Assembly (NCBI GenBank): GCA_947624845.1
Contig: CANQMB010000036.1
Coordinates: 1 to 10,642 of the forward strand
Length of the DNA: 10,642 bases
Direction: 5' to 3'
From: an uncultured Bacilli bacterium
GTDB taxonomy: Bacteria > Bacillota_I > Bacilli_A > RF39 > UBA660
In this document: piece after piece, positions 1 to 5,794 of the stretch
Numbering within the stretch: position 1 is the first letter of the stretch
Layout of the letters: each line of letters begins with the position of its first letter
The notes under the pieces: model-generated
Told to the model about the DNA's origin: nothing
The model's input: the letters and a program-made list of their open reading frames with translations, nothing else
Databases searched by the model: none
Translations under genes and position numbers: made by a program

Positions 1-101
1 ATCTTTTTGGCGTGGGATACTTTTCCATTTATAACTTTCTATTAAAAATATATTGACTTTTAATAGTTAGTCACCTCTAATCTTAGTATGATTAGAAAAT
101 G
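1..101. other. Left-edge intergenic stretch with two small inverted repeats
   Basis: No gene can be supported here. There is a perfect 9-bp inverted repeat, CTATTAAAA (39-47) with TTTTAATAG (58-66), and a 7-bp one, TCTAATC (76-82) with GATTAGA (90-96). Neither is followed by a T run on either strand, so neither is a convincing terminator for recD2. A minus-strand ATG at 26-28 opens a frame that leaves the window after nine codons (MEKYPTPKR), with only a weak upstream AGAAAG. On the plus strand two frames run in from the left edge and stop at 43-45 and 52-54; either could be the tail of a convergent gene. None of these can be decided from this window. Confidence 0.4.
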
Positions 102-2291
102 TTACTTTATACCAGAAATCAAAAAATCTTTAATACTACTTCTTCTTAAATTATCGTTCATATTATCTACTGCAATTTGCAAAGCTTCTTTATCTCCTAT
201 TAAATAAAGTTTCTTTTTACATCGAGTAATTGCCGTATAAATTAACTTTCGGTAAAGCATCTTTTGAAATCCTTTGACGATAGGAATCAAAACCACATCA
301 AATTCACTTCCTTGAGCTTTATGAATACTAATCGCATAGGCTGGACGAAAATTTTGAAAATTAGAAGCCGTATACTTCACGAGATTTCCATCATAATCGA
401 TATAGATTGCTTTTTTACTTCCAGATTCAATTTTTTTAATTAAACCAATATCCCCGTTATACACATTTTCCTCAGGCATATTCGTAAGTTGTATCACTTT
501 ATCTTCTTCTCTATATAAATACTCACCCACGGTTAGTTCTTTTTTCCCTTTTTCTTTAGGATTAAATATTTCTTGTAACTCTTGGTTAATATGATCAATT
601 CCATTTATCGTTTTGTACATCGGTGCTAAAATTTGAAAATTTTTGTAGGAAAAATCGATATATGCCTCTGCAATTTCTTTCATGTGATTCATAACTTTTC
701 CAGGTGGAGAGGAAATAAAAGTTAAATCTTCTTCTTTATTAAACAGACTTTCGTCTATATATCCTTTTCGAATATCGTGAGCGAGCATAATAATATTGGA
801 ATCTTTTCCTTGACGATAGAGTTCATTCAGATAGCAGACAGGTAATTTTTTACTTTGAATTAAATCGGAAAGTACTTGTCCTGGACCGACACTTGGCAGT
901 TGTTCATAATCCCCTACTAAAACAATTTTTGTACTGACACTTAACCCTTTTAATAAATTCATCATTAAGTAAGTATCAATCATACTTGCCTCATCGATAA
1001 TGACAAATTCTGCATCACTTTTATTATACTCATTTACTTGAAATTTATCTGTCTCTTTGTTCCATTTTAAAAACCGATGGATCGTCGATGCTTGAAAGTC
1101 CGTTTTTTCACTCATTCTTTTCGCTGCTCTTCCAGTAGGAGCGAGAAGATAGACTTTTTTCATTAATTGTTCATAACTGTATTTTTTTTGGTTTTTATAA
1201 AGTTCCAATATCCCCTTTAAAATGGTGGTTTTTCCTGTTCCCGGTCCTCCAGTTATAATGAATATTTTATTTAGATAACTCTGTAAAATAGCTTGTCGTT
1301 GATCTTTATTATATTGAACACCTAAATATTTTTCGATCTCGAAGAGTTCTTCTTCTTTTAACTCTTTCTTCTCTTGTTCATGAGATAATAATTTCATTCG
1401 ATTCACAATAAAACATTCTGCATCGTACATTTCTTTTAAATAATATCGATCCTCTACCACTACTAATTTATAATTCATAATCAAATTTTGAATTGCTAAA
1501 TCAAACTCTTCTGAAGAAATAGAAACGGTAAGAATTCTAGGTAAATATAGACGAATCTCTTCCAAATAAAAATAACAATGTCCAAAATGATTACTCAGTT
1601 CTTGAATCATATAACAGATACTTGCCTCAACTCTTCGCCTGTCTTCTTTAGCCATACCATTTTTTAAGGCTAATAAATCCAATTTTCGAAAAGATAGATG
1701 ATTTATTTTATCTAAAAGATTATAGACATTTTCTTCGATGATCTGTAATGTTTTTTCTTTATAATAATTATAAATTAACATACTATCTTTCGTAGAAAAT
1801 CCATATTCTGTCAAAGCAATAATCGTCTCATAACTCGATTCATATTCTTTTAGTTTTTCATGTAAAAGACGCGCATTCTTCTCAGTAATGGTCGGGATTA
1901 AAATTAAATTACTGGGATTTTCTAAAATGACTGATAACGTATCTTTTCCTAGAGCATCGACAATTTTTTTTGCTTTGGTCTCACCAATTCCCTTAAAAAG
2001 ACCACTTGTTAAAAATTCAATAATAGCATCTTTTTCTTCTGGTTTACAACGCTCGTAGCTCGTCACTTGAAACTGATCTCCATACTTTTCATGATGAACT
2101 AAATTCCCATGAAGAAGATAGGTATCAATTTCATTTAAATCATGGAAGTATCCTGTAAATGTAATGGTTCGATTCAAATAAACTTCTAAATCTTTTGAAT
2201 TTGTTTCTAACACTTTAAAAATACCGATAACATAACCGGTATCGCTTTGAAATATGCTTTTTCGATATTGACCCTTAATTACTGCTTCCAT
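102..2291 (-). CDS. recD2: RecD2-type ATP-dependent DNA helicase (SF1B)
   Basis: This 729-aa protein is a 5'-3' superfamily 1B helicase of the RecD2 type, the RecBC-independent RecD found in Bacillota and linked to DNA repair and replication-fork maintenance. The N-terminal part (about 1-90) is the family's OB-like region, followed by a helix-hairpin-helix stretch with GIGETKAKKI at 101-110. The helicase core shows Walker A GGPGTGKTT (348-356), APTGRAAKRM (384-393), DEASMID (433-439), VGDYEQLPSVGPGQ (459-472), LYRQ (491-494), SIHKAQGSEFD (655-665) and the last motif YTAITR (685-690). Length is close to the usual 720-800 aa. The start is ATG at 2289-2291, preceded by a strong GAGGAG site. It lies downstream of mtaB behind that gene's terminator, so it probably uses the promoter at 2312-2317. 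All expected motifs are present. Confidence 0.95.
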   Translation of the reverse strand: MEAVIKGQYRKSIFQSDTGYVIGIFKVLETNSKDLEVYLNRTITFTGYFHDLNEIDTYLLHGNLVHHEKYGDQFQVTSYERCKPEEKDAIIEFLTSGLFKGIGETKAKKIVDALGKDTLSVILENPSNLILIPTITEKNARLLHEKLKEYESSYETIIALTEYGFSTKDSMLIYNYYKEKTLQIIEENVYNLLDKINHLSFRKLDLLALKNGMAKEDRRRVEASICYMIQELSNHFGHCYFYLEEIRLYLPRILTVSISSEEFDLAIQNLIMNYKLVVVEDRYYLKEMYDAECFIVNRMKLLSHEQEKKELKEEELFEIEKYLGVQYNKDQRQAILQSYLNKIFIITGGPGTGKTTILKGILELYKNQKKYSYEQLMKKVYLLAPTGRAAKRMSEKTDFQASTIHRFLKWNKETDKFQVNEYNKSDAEFVIIDEASMIDTYLMMNLLKGLSVSTKIVLVGDYEQLPSVGPGQVLSDLIQSKKLPVCYLNELYRQGKDSNIIMLAHDIRKGYIDESLFNKEEDLTFISSPPGKVMNHMKEIAEAYIDFSYKNFQILAPMYKTINGIDHINQELQEIFNPKEKGKKELTVGEYLYREEDKVIQLTNMPEENVYNGDIGLIKKIESGSKKAIYIDYDGNLVKYTASNFQNFRPAYAISIHKAQGSEFDVVLIPIVKGFQKMLYRKLIYTAITRCKKKLYLIGDKEALQIAVDNMNDNLRRSSIKDFLISGIK

Positions 2292-2311
2292 AATGATTCT
2301 CCTCTTTCTTT

Positions 2312-2317
2312 ATTATA
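2312..2317 (-). promoter_or_regulatory. Candidate -10 element of recD2
   Basis: TATAAT on the minus strand lies 20 nt upstream of the recD2 start codon, just after the T run of the mtaB terminator and before the GAGGAG ribosome site. No good -35 box is visible at 16-18 bp upstream, and there is no TGn extension. It is supported mainly by its position between the terminator and the gene. Confidence 0.45.
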
Positions 2318-2321
2318 CTAA

Positions 2322-2357
2322 AAACATAAAAAAAATCCTAGCGATTTAGGATTTTTT
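2322..2357 (-). terminator. Intrinsic terminator overlapping the end of mtaB
   Basis: An 11-bp perfect stem, AAAAAATCCTA (2330-2340) with TAGGATTTTTT (2347-2357), closes a 6-nt loop. Read on the minus strand it ends in a long U tract. The mtaB stop codon (2338-2340) sits inside the stem. The plus strand also ends in a T run, so the structure could act in both directions, although no plus-strand gene is seen upstream. Confidence 0.8.
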
Positions 2358-3627
2358 TCGTCGTCTTTCCCCATAAATAAGGATACTCTATTTTTTCTAT
2401 TTGAACTGGATAAAAAGTATTATGTTGCAACTTTTCAGGAATTTTTACAGGTAAATAGTTTTCCGTATGTCCAAAACTTTCTCCATCTTCTGTAGTCTCA
2501 ATCAAAACATCTAATTTTTTTCCTAAGAATTTTTGAAAATAGCACTCTTCTAATTTTCTACTTAACGAAAGTAATTTTTGAGCTCGAAGTTTTTTTACCT
2601 TTCCATCAATTTGTTCCATTTCAGCGGATTTGGTTCCTTTTCTTAATGAATAAGGAAATACGTGAATTTTACTAAAGCCTATTTTTTGGCAAGTACTTAA
2701 AGTTTCTTCAAACATTTCCTCACTTTCTCCAGGATGACCTACAATCACATCTGTCGTAATAGAAATTTCTGGTCGAATTTTTCTGATTTGCTCAATTTTT
2801 TCTATAAAATAAGAAAGATCATATTTCCGTCCCATTCGTTTTAAAACTTCATCGCTCCCTGCTTGTAATGGAATGTGAAGATGATTTACAATACAGGGAT
2901 ACTTTTCGATGACTCTTAAAACTTCATCGGTTAATTCCGTAATTTCAATGGATGAAATCCGAAGTCGTTTTAACCCTTTGATTTTACAAATTTCTTCTAA
3001 TAAGGTCGCAAAATTCGTATCTAAATCTACTCCATAGTTTCCAGTGTGAATTCCTGTTAAAACAATTTCTTGATATCCATTGGAAACTAAGTTCCGTATC
3101 TCTTGCAACACCTTTTCTTTTTCTTTACTACGACACTTTCCACGAACATAGGGAATAATACAGTAATTACAAAAGTTTTCACATCCATCTTGAATTTTGA
3201 CAAAGGCTCTGGTTCTTCCTTTAAATTCTTGAATGTCCATATCTTCAAATGCAGTATATTCCTCTTCGTAAAGTCTTCGAATTTCTTCTTTTTTTGTAAA
3301 ATATTGATCTAGCAATTCGACAATTTTACTTTTATCTTTATTTCCAATTACAATATCGAGCCCATCCATTCTAAAATCATGATTGGCCTCAACAAAACAT
3401 CCCATAGCAACAACGCAGGCATTGGGATTTTTCTTAATGGCTTGTCGAATCATCTTTCTACTTTTGACATCACTAGTATTTGTCACACTGCAAGTATTGA
3501 TAATATAAATATCACAAACATCATTAAAATTTGCAATTTCATAACCAGCATCCATTAATTTAGAAATCACAAATTCTGACTCATAAGTATTTACTTTACA
3601 ACCTAGTGTTAAGATTCCTACTTTCAT
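2338..3627 (-). CDS. mtaB: tRNA t6A37 methylthiotransferase MtaB
   Basis: This 429-aa radical-SAM enzyme adds a methylthio group to N6-threonylcarbamoyladenosine at position 37 of ANN-decoding tRNAs, giving ms2t6A. The N-terminal UPF0004 domain carries the three cluster cysteines in LGCKVN (C10), INTCSVTN (C46) and MGCF (C77). The radical-SAM motif is GCENFCNYC (C149, C153, C156). SIEITELTDE and HIPLQAGSDEVLKRM follow, and a TRAM domain occupies about 365-425. CKVNTYES right after the start is typical of the MtaB subgroup rather than MiaB. I chose ATG at 3625-3627 over the in-frame GTG at 3640-3642, because the strong GAGGGGAG site overlaps that GTG and is correctly spaced for the ATG. Confidence 0.93.
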   Translation of the reverse strand: MKVGILTLGCKVNTYESEFVISKLMDAGYEIANFNDVCDIYIINTCSVTNTSDVKSRKMIRQAIKKNPNACVVAMGCFVEANHDFRMDGLDIVIGNKDKSKIVELLDQYFTKKEEIRRLYEEEYTAFEDMDIQEFKGRTRAFVKIQDGCENFCNYCIIPYVRGKCRSKEKEKVLQEIRNLVSNGYQEIVLTGIHTGNYGVDLDTNFATLLEEICKIKGLKRLRISSIEITELTDEVLRVIEKYPCIVNHLHIPLQAGSDEVLKRMGRKYDLSYFIEKIEQIRKIRPEISITTDVIVGHPGESEEMFEETLSTCQKIGFSKIHVFPYSLRKGTKSAEMEQIDGKVKKLRAQKLLSLSRKLEECYFQKFLGKKLDVLIETTEDGESFGHTENYLPVKIPEKLQHNTFYPVQIEKIEYPYLWGKTTKKILNR

Positions 3628-3652
3628 AGATACTCCCCTCACTCAATAGTAG

Positions 3653-3661
3653 ATTATAACA
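3653..3661 (-). promoter_or_regulatory. Extended -10 promoter of mtaB
   Basis: The minus strand reads TGTTATAAT, an extended -10 (TGn plus a perfect TATAAT), 25 nt upstream of the mtaB ATG. The -35 region is only a T-rich stretch, as tolerated by extended -10 promoters. No convincing terminator separates it from the surface-protein gene upstream, so some read-through into mtaB is possible. Confidence 0.6.
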
Positions 3662-3709
3662 TAAAAATACTAAGAAAAAAAGAAATATTTTATAAATCTA
3701 AGAAAGGGA

Positions 3710-5506
3710 TTATTTAGGCGCAAGGGTTAAACGAGAACCAATCGTAGTTCTAACTCCTCCTGTAAATTTGGAAAAGTGAAATTGCCCAGCAACCGCGCCA
3801 TCAGTATGATAGCCTCCTCGATGAAGCCACGGATTTTTTGGTTCTATAAAAACAGTAAAATCTGTATACCAGGCATTATGATATCTAAAAGTGTTATCTC
3901 CATCTTTGTAATAGTAAAAAGGTCCTGGTTCTCCAATGGCATCTCCTAAAATTCGATTTTGATAAGAAGTTTCTGTGCTATTCGATCCATACATATTTAA
4001 ATAATCTTTATATTGAGTTAAATCACTATCACTAAATCCACTTTGTACATTATCAACATTTTTTACTCCATATTGATCCATATAGGTCGCTAAATATTCA
4101 TGGCATCCTCCATCCATATCATAGATTCCACTGATATTTCCAGTTGTCGATGCTAAATATCCAGTCTCTTTATTATAAGGTTGAGTGACAGTTGTTTCTG
4201 TTCCACTTTTTCCTGGAAATGTAGTTTGATCAGTCCCAATCACCGCAGAATATCCAGTTAAAAAGGAAGAATTATTATTAATATTGACTTCTTTATTTGT
4301 TCCAAAATTAGAATGAGATAAATAAGCGACCGCTCCCCATTCTGTATTCTTCATCATATGAGAATCTAATGTACGATTATAATTATAAGCATTCATAAAT
4401 ATTTTATAAACTGTAATATTTCGCCAGGAATAAACATTGGGTTTGATAATAATTCTATTTACATTTATTTCATCTTTATGGGCTCCATTCGTAGTCCAAT
4501 TTGTTGTAGTAATTGGATTACTTCCGTCTCCTGTCTGATTATATCCGGTCTCAAACTTTCCTACCCAAATCCCTGATAACTCTTTTTCTCCTAAGGTAAA
4601 GGCTGGATGGGTTAAGTATTCTCCATTTTGATTTCCCGCTTCTTTTTTATCTTCTTTATTTTGAAATTCTATATTGATTGTTCTAGCATTTCCTGTTACT
4701 TTTTCTTCATGAATAGAATAATCATCTACATTCCATAATTCATATTTATATCTTGGAATCCATACAAAATAACTTTCAATATCTTTTTCTTCTATTTGAT
4801 TTCCTACTTTGTAATCTGTATTACTTGGGTTATCCACTAAAATTACTGCATTTGCCCATTCTTTTTCTTCATATTTGTACCACTTTTCTTGGACATTGGC
4901 ATAAGTCACTGTTCCATTTGGATCTATCGTTACTGGAATTAATCGATCTTTTAATACAGGATCGGATCCATTTAATATCTTTTCACTATATAAATACTGA
5001 TCAATAATTTTCTTTCCTTCTGGAAAGGGTAACTCTTTACTCGATAACCCGACTTCACTTCCAAATTCTACCCTTTTTTCCTCCTTTGTCTTATTGATCA
5101 GTCGAATTCTATAGGTTTTTTCTTCCTCTTTCTCTAGTATAATACCTGCTTCTTTAGGTGGAACTTCTTCTTCATCTAGATAGTAGATTTCCACTCCCTC
5201 TGTTTCTGTATAATATAAATTGATTTTAATTTCTTTCTCATTCACATTTTTTAATGTGATTTTTATTGTTCTTTCTTCTTCTGATTTTAATAAAATGCTT
5301 TTATCATTCTCAAAACTTTCACTGTCTATATACCCATATAAGTTTCCTGTTATAATATTTAAGCTTCCTCTACTTTCTTGATATATAGAAAAAAGGGCGA
5401 ATGAAAATCCTCCGACAATTAAAAAGACACTTAAAATACCTATCCAACTAAAATAGGTATTTTCTATATTCATTTTTCTTTTAACCTCATACCATATCTT
5501 CTTCAT
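3710..5506 (-). CDS. Membrane-anchored surface protein with TasA-like region and C-terminal FGE/C-type-lectin-like domain
   Basis: This is a 598-aa predicted extracellular protein of unknown function. A short basic N-terminus precedes one membrane segment (about 20-42). The following SRGSLNIITGNL and a charged beta-rich region (about 47-155) resemble the start of TasA/camelysin-type beta-sandwich proteins. After a linker come SYFVWIPRYKYELW (246-258), GIWVGKFETGYN (312-323), DSHMMKNTEWGAVAYLSHSNFG (381-402), GIYDMDGGCHEY (460-471) and RGGYHTDGAVAG (563-574), ending in GSRLTLAPK. The last motifs correspond to DMxGNVWEW, RGGSW and GFR of the formylglycine-generating-enzyme fold. Cys468 is the only cysteine seen, so the FGE catalytic Cys pair is missing; binding or display is more likely than enzymology. 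There is no LPXTG motif. ATG at 5504-5506 is preferred because AAGGAAA lies 7 nt upstream; the in-frame ATG at 5525-5527 lies inside an inverted repeat without its own ribosome site. No convincing promoter faces the gene in the present orientation. Confidence 0.75.
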   Translation of the reverse strand: MKKIWYEVKRKMNIENTYFSWIGILSVFLIVGGFSFALFSIYQESRGSLNIITGNLYGYIDSESFENDKSILLKSEEERTIKITLKNVNEKEIKINLYYTETEGVEIYYLDEEEVPPKEAGIILEKEEEKTYRIRLINKTKEEKRVEFGSEVGLSSKELPFPEGKKIIDQYLYSEKILNGSDPVLKDRLIPVTIDPNGTVTYANVQEKWYKYEEKEWANAVILVDNPSNTDYKVGNQIEEKDIESYFVWIPRYKYELWNVDDYSIHEEKVTGNARTINIEFQNKEDKKEAGNQNGEYLTHPAFTLGEKELSGIWVGKFETGYNQTGDGSNPITTTNWTTNGAHKDEINVNRIIIKPNVYSWRNITVYKIFMNAYNYNRTLDSHMMKNTEWGAVAYLSHSNFGTNKEVNINNNSSFLTGYSAVIGTDQTTFPGKSGTETTVTQPYNKETGYLASTTGNISGIYDMDGGCHEYLATYMDQYGVKNVDNVQSGFSDSDLTQYKDYLNMYGSNSTETSYQNRILGDAIGEPGPFYYYKDGDNTFRYHNAWYTDFTVFIEPKNPWLHRGGYHTDGAVAGQFHFSKFTGGVRTTIGSRLTLAPK

Positions 5507-5513
5507 TTGCTTA

Positions 5514-5520
5514 TTTCCTT
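5514..5520 (-). promoter_or_regulatory. Ribosome binding site deciding the surface-protein start
   Basis: AAGGAAA on the minus strand is 7 nt before the ATG at 5504-5506. It lies just outside the left 23-bp inverted repeat, so it would stay in place if the segment inverted. Confidence 0.7.
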
Positions 5521-5524
5521 TTAC

Positions 5525-5547
5525 CATAAAGCTAGATACTTTATGGC
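5525..5547 (+). repeat. Left 23-bp inverted repeat (putative recombination site)
   Basis: The repeat reads CATAAAG (5525-5531), CTAGATA (5532-5538), CTTTATG (5539-5545), then GC. It is the exact reverse complement of 5762-5784 over 23 bp. Internally it is 7-bp inverted arms (8 bp with the flanking C and G at 5524 and 5546) around an asymmetric 7-bp spacer, the layout of a tyrosine-recombinase core site. On the minus strand it forms a leader hairpin just before the surface-protein ribosome site, with no T run after it. Confidence 0.85.
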
Positions 5548-5704
5548 TTTTTCTAATGAAACAAAGATATAGTAAGGATTTGTTGATTCTTGACTAGAAA
5601 TTTGACGAGTTATTTCTTTTTATGTTCTTTACTTTTTCCTTTTCCTATCGACATTTTTTGACTATTTTTTTACTGATTATTCTCTCTTTGTCTATAACAT
5701 CTTC

Positions 5705-5733
5705 TTGATAAAATGGGCCCTTTATTATATAAT
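5705..5733 (+). promoter_or_regulatory. Strong sigma-A-type promoter facing away from the surface-protein gene
   Basis: TTGATA (5705-5710), a 17-bp spacer and a perfect TATAAT (5728-5733) make this a near-consensus promoter. The spacer contains the palindrome GGGCCC (5715-5720), unusually GC-rich for this region. Transcription would start near 5740 and meet the right repeat hairpin plus a T7 run at 5788-5794, giving an RNA of only about 55 nt. The opposite strand also has a TATAAT (5724-5729, within ATTATATAAT) facing the surface gene, but with no recognisable -35. Confidence 0.65.
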
Positions 5734-5750
5734 TTAATTAGAAAATCATG

Positions 5751-5794
5751 ATAAAAATAAGGCCATAAAGTATCTAGCTTTATGACCTTTTTTT
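5751..5794. terminator. Bidirectional terminator formed by the right repeat
   Basis: The hairpin at 5761-5787 has arms GGCCATAAAG and CTTTATGACC around a 7-nt loop. On the minus strand all ten positions pair (one U-G) and TTATTTTTAT follows, so it can terminate clpB. On the plus strand one C-A mismatch interrupts the stem but seven T follow (5788-5794), so it can stop the outward promoter before it runs antisense into clpB. The clpB stop codon (5780-5782) lies inside the hairpin. Confidence 0.65.
5762..5784 (-). repeat. Right 23-bp inverted repeat (putative recombination site)
   Basis: This is the exact reverse complement of 5525-5547. On the plus strand it reads GC, CATAAAG (5764-5770), TATCTAG (5771-5777), CTTTATG (5778-5784). 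The spacer is reversed relative to the left copy, which predicts inversion rather than deletion. It includes the last codons and stop of clpB. Confidence 0.85.

Larger units (their letters stand above)
5525..5784. other. Putative invertible promoter segment (inverton)
   Basis: A 260-bp intergenic segment is bounded by perfect 23-bp inverted repeats with 214 bp between them. It holds no supported gene. Its best promoter (5705-5733, plus strand) points right, away from the surface-protein gene. Inversion between the repeats maps position x to 11309-x. It would place -35 at 5599-5604 and -10 at 5576-5581 on the minus strand, about 62 nt upstream of the gene's start after a hairpin without a T run. 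Both neighbouring coding ends survive inversion because the repeats are identical. The present orientation therefore looks OFF. No recombinase gene is in the window. Phase-variable promoters of this design are known for bacterial surface structures; that this segment actually inverts is inference. Confidence 0.65.

Noticed and set aside
53..81. Plus-strand promoter-like TTGACT-N17-TCTAAT at the left edge
   Set aside because: It would transcribe antisense into recD2 with no plausible gene downstream; such matches arise easily in AT-rich DNA.
3628..3709. Terminator between the surface-protein gene and mtaB
   Set aside because: The region has A/T runs and a direct CTAAGAAA repeat, but no stable stem followed by a T run was found.
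3710..5506. Active formylglycine-generating enzyme or sulfatase-maturation factor
   Set aside because: Only one cysteine (C468) is present in the whole protein, so the catalytic or copper-binding Cys pair is missing, and the membrane-anchored multidomain layout differs from FGE.
5590..5663. Three plus-strand TTGAC boxes (5590-5595, 5602-5607, 5658-5663) as extra promoters
   Set aside because: None has an acceptable -10 element at 15-19 bp downstream.
5525..5696. Minus-strand coding traces inside the segment: a 14-codon lysine-rich frame (MSIGKGKSKEHKKK) and a start-less frame ending IKYLALW, joinable by a -1 shift at AAAAAG
   Set aside because: No ribosome site, no start codon for the second part, and the slippery run is one A short of the usual A AAA AAG. 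A decayed small gene is possible, but chance in AT-rich DNA is more likely.
5525..5784. MITE or other small transposable element with 23-bp terminal inverted repeats
   Set aside because: Only a 2-bp flanking match (AC on both sides) is present, which is weak as a target duplication. The repeats overlap the clpB stop and the surface-gene leader in a way that fits a promoter switch better. More copies in the genome would reopen this.
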